DNA of 64,000 nt from Oxalobacter paeniformigenes (GTDB taxonomy: Bacteria > Pseudomonadota > Gammaproteobacteria > Burkholderiales > Burkholderiaceae_D). Under the pieces are notes generated by a model. The model ran no database searches. It was not told the origin of the DNA and saw only the letters and a program-made list of their open reading frames with translations. Positions 23,783 through 33,465 of this stretch are shown piece after piece. The position numbers and the translations under genes are program-made. Within the stretch, counting starts at the first letter, position 1. Each line of letters begins with the position of its first letter. Location of the stretch: the NCBI RefSeq assembly GCF_027158465.1, contig NZ_JAMKYL010000001.1, positions 496,001-560,000 on the forward strand. The letters run 5' to 3'.

Positions 23783-25918
23783 ATGTTCCGTTCGGTGTTT
23801 TCCAGGGGTGTGTCGGGTTTGGTTACGGTGTGGCCGGTTGGCCAGGTGTTGCCGGTGTGTGTGCTGGCGATGGCGCTGGCGATGCCGGGCGAGGCGGTTT
23901 TTGCGGCTTCGGGTACGGGCCGGGCGGCGGGTGCGGTGCTGAAGAAGACCGGCGGGAAGGCGGACAGGCTGGCGGCCGCAGGCAAGGGAGCGGGGAAACC
24001 GGCGGATGGCCAGCCGGCGGCAGGTGCGGCAAGGGTGACGGCGCCGGCGCGTGCGGTGTCGGCGGCCGAGGCGGCGCTGGTGTCGGCGGCGGCGTCAGGC
24101 GATGCGCGGGCGAAGACGGCGCTGGGTTTGCGTTATGTGATGGGGCGCGGGGTGCCTGCCGATGATGCGCAGGCGATGGTCTGGTTGCGTCAGGGGGCGA
24201 TGGCGGGGGATGCTGTGGCGCAGGTGTCTCTGGCGACGATGCTGGCGTTCGAGAGCGATGCGCAGGATTTGCCGGGGGCGCTGGTGTGGTTCGGCAAGGC
24301 GGCGGCTCAGGGGAATACGCAGGCGCAGGCGGAGTTGGCGCGGATGCTGGATGCGGGGCTGGGGGTGACGCGCAGCCCGGCGGAGGCGCAACAGTGGCGT
24401 GAGGCGGCGCAGGAGCAGGCGGACCGGTCGATGCGGGACTGGGCTTTCCGGATCGCGGCGACGGGTGCGGATAAGTGGCGGCTTGCGAGGGGGGCTGCGG
24501 GCAGGTCGCAGGGGGTGGCCTCTGATGTGGATTCGCTCGACGGGGTGGTGCCGGCGGTGGATGTGCGTGCGGTCGGTCTTGCGGTGGAGCGCGGGATTGT
24601 GCCGGCGTTGTCGGTGGGGGCGGTGTTGCTGGCGACGGGTAACGGGGTCGGCAAGGATGAGAAGCTGGCGGTGGAGTGGTTGGGCAAGGCGGCGGATGCG
24701 GGGCACCGGTATGCGCAGGCGGCTTTGGGTGAGTTGTATATGCTGGGCTGGGGGCCGCTGGAAAAAGATCAGGAAAAGGCGGCGTTGTGGATGGGTCGTG
24801 CGGCGCAGCAGGGGTTGCGTGAGGCGATGACGAGTTACGGGTCGATGCTGGCCGGTGGCAAGGGGGTGAAGGAGAATCGCAGGGAGGCGTTTGTCTGGAT
24901 TCGCAAGGCGGCGGATGCGGGTGAGCCGCGGGCGCGGTTGATGATGGCGATGAATGCGCTGGCACGGGATGAGCGTGAGGAGGCGGCGCGCTGGTTTTCA
25001 CTGGCTGCGGAGAACGGGGATGATGCGGTGTTGTCGATGCTGGGGGTGTTGTATGGCTGGGGGGATGCTGCGGTCGCGGGCGAGAGCGAGAAGGTGACGG
25101 AGGTGCGCCGGTATGCGCAGCGGGGTGAGCCGGAGGCGCAGTTGATGTTGGGGTTGTTGTTCGAGGAGGGCTGGGGTGTCGCACGGAATACGGTTCAGGC
25201 GGAGCGCTGGTTTTTGTCGGCGGCGGCTCAGGGTTACGGGGATGTGTGGATTCCGCTGGGTTTGTTTTATGCGGGGTCGGGCAGGCCGGAGCCTGCGCGG
25301 GAGGCGTTTGCCGAGGCGGCGCGTCTGGGGGCGTTTTCGTTCGCGCTGGATGAAGGGATGCTGGAGCTGGTGTTTGCGGATCAGCCGGTGGCCACGGACG
25401 GGGATGGCGATGCGGCGGTTTCGGTGAAGGGTGCGTCGATGGGGCCGGATGACGCCAGTGGCGCCGCGAAAGAGGCGGGCAAAGCGGCGGGTAACGGTGC
25501 AGGAAGCGGGTCGCCGAAGGATGTGTCGAGGGGGATGTCGAAGGATGCTTTGAAGGGCGCGGTTGTGGCCGGGGATGGGGCGAAGGCCGGTGCCGCGGGG
25601 GCGCAGGTGTCGTCCGGTGCGGTGGATGGCGCGCGTATGGAGCGGATCGCGCGGAAGGTGGATTTTTTGCGCGGGATGGTGGTGTCGGGCAATCCGGCGG
25701 CGGAGTTGTTGATGGCGGTGTTGCTGGAGTATGGCTGGTATGTGCCGAAGGATGAGGCGGCAGCGGTTCATGTGCGGGAGTCGGCGTGTGCGCGGATCGG
25801 TGCGTCGGGGGATGCGGGTTTGCTTGAGGATGCAGGGTGTGAGGCGGCTCAGGGTGGTTCGGATGGCGCGGTGCCGCCTTCGGCGGGTGCGGTTGTGCCG
25901 GGGCAGGCGGCGGTGTGA
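23783..25918 (+). CDS. Large exported Sel1-repeat protein (first gene of a Sel1 operon)
   Basis: 711 residues with an extended signal peptide (VLPVCVLAMALAMPGEAVFA). A Lys/Ala/Gly-rich linker separates it from about ten Sel1 repeats in two blocks (about 90-230 and 270-540). Examples are LGLRYVMGRGVPADDAQAMV, LGELYMLGWGPLEKDQEKAA and LGLLFEEGWGVARNTVQAER. A disordered Ala/Gly/Ser region (about 550-620) precedes a last repeat-like segment. The frame continues upstream to 23339, but that part overlaps the previous gene and terminator. The RBS before 23783 is weak, so the start is moderately sure. The next gene follows after 9 bp. Confidence 0.82.
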   Translation: MFRSVFSRGVSGLVTVWPVGQVLPVCVLAMALAMPGEAVFAASGTGRAAGAVLKKTGGKADRLAAAGKGAGKPADGQPAAGAARVTAPARAVSAAEAALVSAAASGDARAKTALGLRYVMGRGVPADDAQAMVWLRQGAMAGDAVAQVSLATMLAFESDAQDLPGALVWFGKAAAQGNTQAQAELARMLDAGLGVTRSPAEAQQWREAAQEQADRSMRDWAFRIAATGADKWRLARGAAGRSQGVASDVDSLDGVVPAVDVRAVGLAVERGIVPALSVGAVLLATGNGVGKDEKLAVEWLGKAADAGHRYAQAALGELYMLGWGPLEKDQEKAALWMGRAAQQGLREAMTSYGSMLAGGKGVKENRREAFVWIRKAADAGEPRARLMMAMNALARDEREEAARWFSLAAENGDDAVLSMLGVLYGWGDAAVAGESEKVTEVRRYAQRGEPEAQLMLGLLFEEGWGVARNTVQAERWFLSAAAQGYGDVWIPLGLFYAGSGRPEPAREAFAEAARLGAFSFALDEGMLELVFADQPVATDGDGDAAVSVKGASMGPDDASGAAKEAGKAAGNGAGSGSPKDVSRGMSKDALKGAVVAGDGAKAGAAGAQVSSGAVDGARMERIARKVDFLRGMVVSGNPAAELLMAVLLEYGWYVPKDEAAAVHVRESACARIGASGDAGLLEDAGCEAAQGGSDGAVPPSAGAVVPGQAAV

Positions 25919-25927
25919 GGTGTGCGG

Positions 25928-27553
25928 ATGCAGGGGGTGACGGTGGCGGGACGGTGGTTGTTTGCGGTGGCGCTGGCGGTGTCGGCGCTGGTGGTGTCGG
26001 GTTCGGCGCAGGCGCAGGGGGCGGGGTATTTTGAGGTGTTGCCGCCTGCGGGGACGTCGCTTGATCCGGCTTTGGCGGCGCGCTGGGCGAAGGGGGTGCC
26101 TGCGAAGGCGCCGGATGCGGCGAGGGTGGCGGTTTTTTGCCGGGATGCGGTGTCTTGCAGGGAGTGGGAGTCTCTGAAGTCGCGTGCGGGGCGCGGGGAT
26201 GTGGCGGCGATGCGTTCGATGGGGTTCCGGTTGCTGATGGGGGACGGGGTGTTGCCCAATGATGTGGCGGCGTCGGTCTGGCTGGAGAAGGCGGCGCGGC
26301 GGGGGGATGGTTTGTCGCAGCTGGCGCTGGGGATGTATTTGTTGCGGAGCTGGTGGGATGCGGATGCCGTGAAGCGGGGGATGGACTGGATTGAGAAGGC
26401 TTCGGCTTCGGGGTGTGCGACGGCGTCTGCGTTGCTGATGCGGCAGGATGGGATTTCGGATGAGGTGCGGGCACGCCGCGAGGCGTTGTGGCGCGATCAG
26501 GTCCGCAAGGGGAAGTTTTCGATGATGGAGTTGACGGTGTTGCCGTATCGTGAGGCCTGGCTGGAGGATGGCGCGCGTGTTTCGGGGCAGGTGCCGCCGG
26601 CTTTTTGGCGTGCGCTGGATGCGGGGGATGTGACGGCGCTGGCGCTGGCGGGTGTCTGGCAGGTGACGGGGTCGATGGCGTCGGCGGGTGTGCCGCAGGA
26701 TGTGGCGGCGGGTGTCGGCAGGCTGGCGGCGGCTTCTGAAAGGGGGGATGCGCCGGCGACGGTGGCGCTGGGGTCTTTGTGTCTGGATGATGAGTATGGC
26801 AAGGATTTCGGGTGCGATGCGTTGGGGCGCGGGAAAATCCGCGGCTGGGTGGAAAAGGCGGCTGCATCCGGTGACGGGGATTCGATGGCGTTGCTGGGGT
26901 ACTGGTTGTTGTCCGGGGCGGATGGGTCTGGGGATGCGGCCGGTGTGAAGTGGCTGGAGCGCGCGGCGCAGAAGGATGTGCCTGAGGCGGTGGGGGCGCT
27001 TGCGTTGCGGATGATGATGCTGGATCGGCGGGAGGAGGCGGGACGGTGGTTCGCAAGGCTTGCCGGTATGACGGATCGCCCGGATTTGTTGGGGGTGGTG
27101 GCGTTGTATTATGGCAAGGGGATCGCGCCGGTGGCCGGTGAGAATGAGGTGGCGAGCGAGGTGCGCCGTCTGGGCTGGTTGGGCGAGAAAAACGCGATGC
27201 AGTATCTGGCCTTGATGTACGATTCCGGTGAGCATGGCAGTGAACGGTTTCCGCAGGCGGCGCGTGCGGTGTATGCGATGATGGCGGAGCAGGGGATGGC
27301 TGAGGCGTTTTTGCCGCTGGCGCTGGTGTGTGCGGAGCTGGGGGACGGGGCGTGTGCGCGTCGCTGGCTGGCGCGCATCGATCCGGATGCGGTGACGTCG
27401 CGGGATGCCAGGGAGCTTGCGCGGATGTGTGTGGCTACCGGGCCGGATGTGTGCCGGAAGCGGCTCGGGTGGCTTGCGTCGCGGGCGAAGTCGGGCGACA
27501 AGGTGGCGCGGGTGTTGTTTGAGCAGATGCCGGGTCTGGCGGGTGGACGGTAG
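25928..27553 (+). CDS. Exported Sel1-repeat protein (second gene of the Sel1 operon)
   Basis: 541 residues with a signal peptide (WLFAVALAVSALVVSGSAQA). Divergent Sel1 units follow (MGFRLLMGDGVLPNDVAASV, LGYWLLSGADGSGDAAGVKW, YLALMYDSGEHGSERFPQAA). Cys pairs in the N-terminal part (VFCRDAVSCREW) and later (CLDDEYGKDFGCDA, CAELGDGACARRW) could form disulfides in the periplasm. The ATG at 25928 is preferred; a GTG at 25922 is in frame. It lies 9 bp after the previous gene and 35 bp before the next, so the three are likely one transcript. Confidence 0.82.
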   Translation: MQGVTVAGRWLFAVALAVSALVVSGSAQAQGAGYFEVLPPAGTSLDPALAARWAKGVPAKAPDAARVAVFCRDAVSCREWESLKSRAGRGDVAAMRSMGFRLLMGDGVLPNDVAASVWLEKAARRGDGLSQLALGMYLLRSWWDADAVKRGMDWIEKASASGCATASALLMRQDGISDEVRARREALWRDQVRKGKFSMMELTVLPYREAWLEDGARVSGQVPPAFWRALDAGDVTALALAGVWQVTGSMASAGVPQDVAAGVGRLAAASERGDAPATVALGSLCLDDEYGKDFGCDALGRGKIRGWVEKAAASGDGDSMALLGYWLLSGADGSGDAAGVKWLERAAQKDVPEAVGALALRMMMLDRREEAGRWFARLAGMTDRPDLLGVVALYYGKGIAPVAGENEVASEVRRLGWLGEKNAMQYLALMYDSGEHGSERFPQAARAVYAMMAEQGMAEAFLPLALVCAELGDGACARRWLARIDPDAVTSRDARELARMCVATGPDVCRKRLGWLASRAKSGDKVARVLFEQMPGLAGGR

Positions 27554-27588
27554 GTGTTTCCGGTTGTGTGTCGTTGAGGTGTGATGTG

Positions 27589-28881
27589 ATGGCGGTGTGG
27601 AAATGGTTGTCCGGAAGGGCGGCGCTGGCGGTTTCGCTGGTGTGTGTTGTGGTGTGTGGGTTGCTGGCGTGCAGTTCGGGCAGGCAGATGACGATTCAGG
27701 ATATTCCGGTGCCGAAGCAGCCGGTTTTTCTGGTGCAGGACGAAAAGGCGTTTTTCGATTCGTTCGACAGGGCGCTGGGGTTTTCGGGTGAGTTTTCGAA
27801 GCCGTTTCGCCGGAATGGGGATGATGACGGGGCGGTCGATGGGGTCTGGATGGGGCAGTTGCGCCGGCAGGCCCGGTCGGGGGATGCGGCGTCATGTTAC
27901 TGGCTGGGCCGGTTTCTTGTCGAGGACGGGGATGGCCCGGAGAGCGTCGGCGAGGGGATCGGCTGGCTGAAACGGGCGGCTGCCGCGGGGGATGCGCAGG
28001 CGCCGTTGTATCTGGGGTTGTTGTTTTCGAGTCGCACGGCGGGATCGTTCGATCCGGAGGCGGCGCGTGTCTGGCTGGAGAAGGCGGCCGCGCAGGGGGA
28101 ACCGTCGGTTCAGTTGTATCTGGGGTTGTTGTATGCGCGGGGGAGTGTGTTCCCGCGGGATGTGGCGCGGGCGCGGTTCTGGGTGTTGCGTTCGGCTGAA
28201 CGGGGGTTCGCGCTGGCTTCGTATGCGGCGGGGATGTTGCCGCGTTATGTGGCGGGGTTTTCGGATGGCCGTTTTCCTGTGGCGGGGGATTTGTTGCGTG
28301 CCGCCAATGCCGGGGTCGCGGGCGCGCAGTATGCGCTGGGGCAGATTTATCAGGATGGCGAGGGGATCGCGCCGGATTATGTCGCGTCGTTGCACTGGAC
28401 GGCGCTGGCGGCGGAGCAGGGTTTGCCGGAGGCTGAGTTTACGATGGCGCGGTTTGCCGAATTGGGACTGGTGATGCAGCGCGACGGGGAGTGGGCGTTG
28501 ATGTGGCTTGACCGCGCGGCGCATCACGGGCTGGCGCAGGCGCAGTTTATGATGGGGCTGGCGTATCTTGTCGGTGACGGGGTTCCGGAGAATGTGATGG
28601 TGGCGGCGGGCTGGTTTTATCGCGCGGGGTTGCAGGGACAGGCCGATGCCCAGTTGTATCTGGGGTATATGTATGCCAACGGGATCGGGGTCGAGGTGAA
28701 CCGCGAGCGCGCGGCGCTGTGGCTGGAAAAGGCGCGTGCGTCGGGGGATGTGCTGGCTTCGCAGTGGCTGAGGGAGCTGGAGACGGGGGTGCCGGACAGT
28801 CAGGCGATGATGCCGCTGTTTTCCAGCCGTCCCGGCACGGGGATGGCGCGTTTTTTCAGCGGGGCGGTGATCCGGGGCTAG
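27589..28881 (+). CDS. Sel1-repeat lipoprotein (third gene of the Sel1 operon)
   Basis: 430 residues. The N-terminus WKWLSGRAALAVSLVCVVVC, then GLLAC-SSG, is a lipoprotein signal with lipobox LLAC. Eight or so Sel1 repeats follow (YWLGRFLVEDGDGPESVGEG, LYLGLLFSSR, LYLGLLYARGSVFPRDVARA, YALGQIYQDGEGIAPDYVAS, MMGLAYLVGDGVPENVMVAA, LYLGYMYANGIGVEVNRERA). It is probably tethered to the inner or outer membrane. GAGGTG lies about 9 nt before the ATG at 27589. It may form a periplasmic assembly with the two upstream Sel1 proteins; that is inference from the operon. Confidence 0.85.
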   Translation: MAVWKWLSGRAALAVSLVCVVVCGLLACSSGRQMTIQDIPVPKQPVFLVQDEKAFFDSFDRALGFSGEFSKPFRRNGDDDGAVDGVWMGQLRRQARSGDAASCYWLGRFLVEDGDGPESVGEGIGWLKRAAAAGDAQAPLYLGLLFSSRTAGSFDPEAARVWLEKAAAQGEPSVQLYLGLLYARGSVFPRDVARARFWVLRSAERGFALASYAAGMLPRYVAGFSDGRFPVAGDLLRAANAGVAGAQYALGQIYQDGEGIAPDYVASLHWTALAAEQGLPEAEFTMARFAELGLVMQRDGEWALMWLDRAAHHGLAQAQFMMGLAYLVGDGVPENVMVAAGWFYRAGLQGQADAQLYLGYMYANGIGVEVNRERAALWLEKARASGDVLASQWLRELETGVPDSQAMMPLFSSRPGTGMARFFSGAVIRG

Positions 28882-29055
28882 TTCTGGCGGGGCGGGCGAC
28901 GGGACGGATGGCCGTTTCGGATGGTTGCTGCGTCGTCTTTTCCGTGCGGGTGTAAAATGGCGGTTTTCCGGATGTTTTCCGTGTTTTTTCCGTTGTTTGC
29001 GGTGTTGTCCGCCGCCGTTCGCCGTTTCCGGTGAGGGCGGCGGAGAGGTGTTTTT

Positions 29056-30522
29056 ATGATTACGTTTTCTGTCAGTATGGTGTTGCTGGTGGCGGGGTAC
29101 TGGTTGTATGGCCGCTATGTGGAAGGGGTCTTCGGTATCGATCCGAAGCGGGTGACGCCTGCGATCGCGATGCGCGACGGGGTGGATTATTTGCCTTTGC
29201 CGGGTTGGCGGATTTTTCTGATCCAGTTTCTGAATATCGCGGGGCTGGGACCGATTTTCGGGGCGATCATGGGGGCGAAGTTCGGCGCGAGCGCGTATTT
29301 GTGGATTGTGTTCGGTTGTATTTTCGCCGGGTCGGTGCATGATTATCTGTCGGGGATGTTGTCGCTGCGCTATAACGGGGAGAGTTATCCGGAGATTATC
29401 GGCCGTTTTATGGGACGGCCTTTCATGCAGGTGGTCCGGGTGTTCACGCCGGTGATGATGGTGCTGGTCGGGGCGGTGTTCGTCGCGGGACCTGCGGGCT
29501 TGCTCACCAGTCTGACGGGCAATACGCTGGGCTTGTCTTTCGGGGTGTGGACGGCGGTGATTTTCGTGTATTTCATCGCGGCGACCCTGTTGCCGATCGA
29601 TCAGTTGATCGGGCGGCTGTATCCGGTTTTCGCGGCGGCGCTGTTGTTTATGGCGCTGGGGATTCTGGTGTCGCTGTATGTGCATATGCCGGCGTTGCCT
29701 GAGGTGATGGACGGGCTGGCCAATACGCATCCGAAGGCGGAGACGACGCCGCTTTTCCCGATGTTGTTCATTACGATCGCTTGCGGGGCGATTTCGGGTT
29801 TTCATGCGACGCAGTCACCGATGATGGCGCGTTGCATGACGAATGAACGGCAGGGACGTCCGGTGTTTTACGGGGCGATGATCGCGGAAGGGATCGTGGC
29901 GCTGATCTGGGCGGCTGCGGCGAATTTCGCTTTCCATACGCCGGAGGGGCGTGCGTTTTTCACGAGCGGCAATGCGGCTCAGGTGGTGGATTTCGTGTCG
30001 AATAACTGGCTGGGGACGTTCGGGGGCGCGCTGGCGGTGCTGGGGGTGATCGCTGCACCGATTACGTCGGGGGATACGGCTTTCCGTTCGGCCCGTCTGA
30101 TCGTGGCCGATGCGCTGAAGATCGATCAGCGCAGTCTTTTGAAACGGCTTTTGGTGTCGTTGCCGCTTTTCGCCGCGGGGTTTGTGCTGCTGTTTATCGA
30201 TTTCGATGTGATCTGGCGTTATTTTGCCTGGTGTAACCAGATTCTGGGGACGATTACGTTGTGGGCGGTGTCGATTTATCTGGCGGGACGGCGCAAGAAT
30301 TTCGTGATTGCGTTTATTCCGGCGCTGTTCATGACGGCGGTGGTGTCGGCTTATCTGTTCGTGGCGCCGGAAACGCTGGGGTTGTCCAGACCGGTTTCTT
30401 ATGTGCTGGCGCTGGCGGTGACGGCGGTTTGCGCGTTCTTTTTCCTGCGCTGGCGTTCGCGTCTGGCGCCTGCTCCGGCGGCCGATGCGCCGGCTGCGGT
30501 CCGGCAGGATTCGGCCCGCTAG
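29056..30522 (+). CDS. cstA: CstA-family carbon starvation / pyruvate-type transporter
   Basis: At 488 residues with about 13-14 hydrophobic segments it matches the short CstA class (about 480 residues) that lacks the long C-terminal extension of E. coli CstA. Diagnostic stretches include NIAGLGPIFGAIMGAKFG, VHDYLSGMLSLRYNGESYPE, ISGFHATQSPMMARCM and PITSGDTAFRSARLIVAD. Family members import pyruvate or peptides, often under carbon limitation. GGAGAGG precedes the ATG by about 8 nt. The 174-bp gap upstream should hold its promoter. No sensor pair such as BtsSR is adjacent. Confidence 0.92.
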   Translation: MITFSVSMVLLVAGYWLYGRYVEGVFGIDPKRVTPAIAMRDGVDYLPLPGWRIFLIQFLNIAGLGPIFGAIMGAKFGASAYLWIVFGCIFAGSVHDYLSGMLSLRYNGESYPEIIGRFMGRPFMQVVRVFTPVMMVLVGAVFVAGPAGLLTSLTGNTLGLSFGVWTAVIFVYFIAATLLPIDQLIGRLYPVFAAALLFMALGILVSLYVHMPALPEVMDGLANTHPKAETTPLFPMLFITIACGAISGFHATQSPMMARCMTNERQGRPVFYGAMIAEGIVALIWAAAANFAFHTPEGRAFFTSGNAAQVVDFVSNNWLGTFGGALAVLGVIAAPITSGDTAFRSARLIVADALKIDQRSLLKRLLVSLPLFAAGFVLLFIDFDVIWRYFAWCNQILGTITLWAVSIYLAGRRKNFVIAFIPALFMTAVVSAYLFVAPETLGLSRPVSYVLALAVTAVCAFFFLRWRSRLAPAPAADAPAAVRQDSAR

Positions 30523-30787
30523 GTTTGTGGCTCGTGGCTGGCCGGCGCGGCTTTGGCCGTGCGGCCGGTCTTGCGTTTCGTCGCTTTGCCGGCGGCGGGT
30601 GTGCCGGGTATGCGGTTGCCCTCCGGGTGGGCGTTTGCATGATGTCGTCGCCATGCCGGTACGGCCGCGATGCATGAAAGCGATTTTTGTCAAAAGTTCT
30701 GTCCGGTCTCTGTTGTAGCATCCATGAAAACAGAGGGTTGTTTTGATGTGTTCAATCAGTGGTATTTTCAACAGGAAGGATTTTCTT

Positions 30788-31300
30788 ATGCGCAACCGTA
30801 CTCGTGGATTGTTACTGGTGGCTTCTCTGATGCTGGCCGGCCCGGTGCTGGCGGCTTCGTCCGGCGGGATCGTGGAACAGCCGCCCGTCCAGCAGGGACA
30901 GGGTGTCGGCCCTGACGGCAATGTCGGCCCGGTCGGCCCCGCTTCGTCTCCGTCTGTCGTGGTGCCGTATATCGGCCCGGCAGGGATTACCGTGTATCCG
31001 GTCAAGTTGTCCGGCAATACCGCCAAACCCGGTCCGAACAGCAAGGTCAAGGTCAATTATCGCGGCTGGCTTCAGGATGGTACCGAGTTCGACAGTTCGT
31101 ATGCCCGCGGCAATCCGGCGGTTTTCAATCTGAACCAGACGATTCCGTGCTGGCAGCAGGGTTTGCAGTCGGTTCCGGTTGGCAGCAAGGTCAAGCTGGT
31201 TTGCCCGCCTGATACGGCATATGGCAATAATCAGGTCGGCCAGATTCCGCCGGGCAGTACGTTGACTTTCGAGGTCGATTTGCTGGAAATCATGGATTGA
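30788..31300 (+). CDS. Exported FKBP-type peptidyl-prolyl cis-trans isomerase
   Basis: 170 residues: a signal peptide (RGLLLVASLMLAGPVLAA), a Gly/Pro/Val linker, then a single FKBP domain (about 70-170). Typical motifs are KVKVNYRGWLQDGTEFDSS, PVGSKVKLVCPPDTAYGNN and IPPGSTLTFEVDLLEI. It should assist periplasmic folding through proline isomerisation. AGGAAGGA lies 8 nt before the ATG at 30788; an in-frame ATG at 30743 would add 15 residues without signal-peptide logic. A strong terminator follows. Confidence 0.93.
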   Translation: MRNRTRGLLLVASLMLAGPVLAASSGGIVEQPPVQQGQGVGPDGNVGPVGPASSPSVVVPYIGPAGITVYPVKLSGNTAKPGPNSKVKVNYRGWLQDGTEFDSSYARGNPAVFNLNQTIPCWQQGLQSVPVGSKVKLVCPPDTAYGNNQVGQIPPGSTLTFEVDLLEIMD

Positions 31301-31320
31301 CCGTTTTTTTCGGCAGAAGG

Positions 31321-31348
31321 ATGGCGCGGTTTTCGCGCCATTTTTTTT
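31321..31348 (+). terminator. Rho-independent terminator after the FKBP gene
   Basis: TGGCGCG-GTTT-TCGCGCCA followed by eight T. The rest of the gap to 31627 shows no gene. Confidence 0.92.
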
Positions 31349-31627
31349 GTCCGGTGTCCGGTCTGGCGGGCCGGGTGATCTGGCCGACTGGATGGCAGGG
31401 GCGATAGGCGGATGCAGGTGGAGTATGCCGGTTCGTCATGGATGGCGCAGCCGTAGCCGGTCTGTTCGTGCAAGGGATGACGGTTTTCGGTGAATGGCGG
31501 TGCAGAATTGCCGCGCGGTGGCAGTGCTTTGAAATAGCGGGATTTCATGGCGAAGGCTTGGGTGCAGAGGGCCGGTTAAACGGTCGGTAATGGTGAACCC
31601 GGTTCAGAGAGGTCAACAGGGGAAAAG

Positions 31628-32503
31628 TCAATCGGTCAGTGAAGGCAGGGGAAAAGGCAAGGGCGGTTCGACGGAGCGGGAACCGGTTTTGCGCTGTTCG
31701 TCGATTGTTTGGTTGTAGCGGTTCCGCCAGTATTCGGCTTTTTCGGGGTCACGGTCGTAGCCGTACCGTCCGTAGGTATAAATTTTCACCATTTGTTGCA
31801 TGGCGACGGGATAGCCGTTGTTGGCGGCCTGTTCGAACCAGTAGGCGGCACGGCGCTTGTCTTTGGAGAGGCCGCCGCCGAGAAGGTATTTGAAGGCGAG
31901 CAGGGCTTGCGCCTGCGCATCCCCGCCCATGGCGCCCATGATGTAGTACTGGACGGCGCGATTGTGGTCTATCGGGACACCGTCCCCCTTGTCATACAGG
32001 ATGCCGATGGATGAACAGGCGCTGGTATTGCCGTGTTCGACTGCGCGGCGAAACCATTTCATGGCTTCACGGTAATCCTTTGTGACGCCGGTGCCGCTGG
32101 CATAGTAATAGCCCATTGTTTCTTCGGCATCAGCAAGTCCCTGTTCTGCGGCTTTCAAGAACCATTTTGCGGCTTCAGAGGCGTCCTGAGGGACGCCGCG
32201 CCCCTGTTCATACCGAATGCCGATATTGAACTGTGCGGCGGCAAAGCCGGTTTCCGCCGAGCGGCGGTACCAGTAGGCTGCTTTTTCCGGATCGGCGGGA
32301 ACGCCTTGTCCCTTGCTGTGCATGTAGCCGATACGGTTCATGACAGCAGGATGGGTGATGATATCGGGTTGCATGTAGCAAGCCATGGCTTCGCGGTATT
32401 TGGCGGCCGCGTAGAGACGGTTGCATGTTTCCCCGTTGGTAGCGCAGACGGAAAGGGGCAGGATGCAGAGTGCAAGCCAGTACAGGGTTTTGGAAAAAGC
32501 CAT
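31628..32503 (-). CDS. Sel1-repeat protein, probable lipoprotein
   Basis: 291 residues. N-terminal MAFSKTLYWLALCILPLSVC looks like a signal peptide with a lipobox-like LSVC. At least six canonical Sel1 repeats follow, e.g. RIGYMHSKGQGVPADPEKAA, NIGIRYEQGRGVPQDASEAA, TMGYYYASGTGVTKDYREAM and SIGILYDKGDGVPIDHNRAV. Repeats are closer to consensus and codon use less G-ending than in the plus-strand Sel1 genes, suggesting a separate origin. No good RBS is seen before 32503; the frame extends to 32563. Function: envelope protein-protein interaction. Confidence 0.8.
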   Translation of the reverse strand: MAFSKTLYWLALCILPLSVCATNGETCNRLYAAAKYREAMACYMQPDIITHPAVMNRIGYMHSKGQGVPADPEKAAYWYRRSAETGFAAAQFNIGIRYEQGRGVPQDASEAAKWFLKAAEQGLADAEETMGYYYASGTGVTKDYREAMKWFRRAVEHGNTSACSSIGILYDKGDGVPIDHNRAVQYYIMGAMGGDAQAQALLAFKYLLGGGLSKDKRRAAYWFEQAANNGYPVAMQQMVKIYTYGRYGYDRDPEKAEYWRNRYNQTIDEQRKTGSRSVEPPLPFPLPSLTD

Positions 32504-33017
32504 GGGTATCAGGTCGTCGGACGGAACCGGTCTATTATGGGCAGTCCGGTTCCGGCGGGTCAAGATCGTGAGCGGTGAAAGGGGGCATGGCGAGGGCTTG
32601 GGCGAAAACGGCCGGTGACGGGCAGTCGGGTTCAGGCAGGCCGAGAGGGGATGAATGGCCGAACGGTGATTTTGTCGGTCACTTCCTGATGGTTCATCAG
32701 GTTTTTTCCCGGTATCCGGATGATCGGAACGGGGCGGAATGGGGCTTGTTCATGGTTCGGGATGAAAACGGTGATATGGCAGGTGCAAGGTGTGTCCGGA
32801 TGATGGGGGTGGTATGGCGGTTGACGGACGATGGCGGCGAAGGTGGCGGGGCGGGTATGTTGTGCCGGGGGATGAAAAAACGGCCTGACCGTGTCGGGTC
32901 GGGCCGTGGTCGGGTGCGGCGTCTTGACACCGTGGCCGTCTCCACGACTGTGGAAAGGCGTTTTCCTGCGAGGCGACGGAATGGCCGGTTTCCGGTGGAG
33001 ACGGCCCGATATCGCCG
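32504..33017. other. Gap without a supported protein gene
   Basis: Open frames exist on both strands but lack RBS, domains and codon bias. The only clear element is the leftward terminator at 32875-32907. Confidence 0.4.
32875..32907 (-). terminator. Leftward rho-independent terminator of the small membrane protein gene
   Basis: Minus strand: ACGGCCCGACC … GGTCAGGCCGT with one unpaired base per arm, followed by six T. Confidence 0.8.
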
Positions 33018-33230
33018 CTACACAATCGCGGTGTGTTCCGCTGCGGCAGGGCTGGTGTCGATGGTGATGGCTGCCGTGTCGCGGGCTTTGTTTCCGTCCA
33101 GGCTGGCGCATTTGATGGCGGTCATGTGGTGCGCTTGTCCGGTCGGACGGAAGGTGCTTTGCTGGGCGAATACGAGCATGGCAAGCAGGCAGCCGATAGA
33201 GAGGGTGATCATAAATATCCGGTCAATCAT
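33018..33230 (-). CDS. Small single-span membrane protein
   Basis: 70 residues. MIDRIFMITLSIGCLLAMLV forms one N-terminal membrane helix or uncleaved signal, followed by a polar tail with AHHMTAIKCASLDG. AAGGAGA lies 6 nt before the ATG, a very good RBS. A TGTACA-17-TATAGT promoter and a terminator bracket the gene, so it is a complete monocistron. Function unknown. The tail shares the AHH motif and layout with the 59-residue protein at 33466-33645, so the two may be paralogues. Confidence 0.7.
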   Translation of the reverse strand: MIDRIFMITLSIGCLLAMLVFAQQSTFRPTGQAHHMTAIKCASLDGNKARDTAAITIDTSPAAAEHTAIV

Positions 33231-33288
33231 GTCTGTCTCCTTTGCCGTTGGATGCATTGTTGGCCACTATCTTTTCACTTCAGGTACC

Positions 33289-33317
33289 ACTATACCGCAT
33301 TTTGTGAAAAATGTACA
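33289..33317 (-). promoter_or_regulatory. Sigma-70-type promoter for the small membrane protein
   Basis: Minus strand TGTACA-17 bp-TATAGT in a sharply AT-rich patch, about 60 bp before the start codon. Confidence 0.6.
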
Positions 33318-33465
33318 CTTTTAAGTAAATATTTTTACTCAAAGTCAAAATAATTTTTCAGGTATAAAAGTTTTGGGGTGGCGGGAAGGTGTGTCGGGCG
33401 GGGGGTTTTTCCGGTTTTTCCGGCGGCGCTGTGTTCGGGTACGGGGGGTGGCGCCGGTGTCGCGG

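Noticed and set aside
23823..27895. Very long minus-strand frames (1077 and 965 codons)
   Set aside because: Pro/Arg/His/Ser-rich mirror of G/T-rich Sel1 codons; the plus-strand Sel1 repeats are clear.
30523..30787. Possible small genes between cstA and the FKBP gene
   Set aside because: No RBS or codon signal; likely leader and promoter only.
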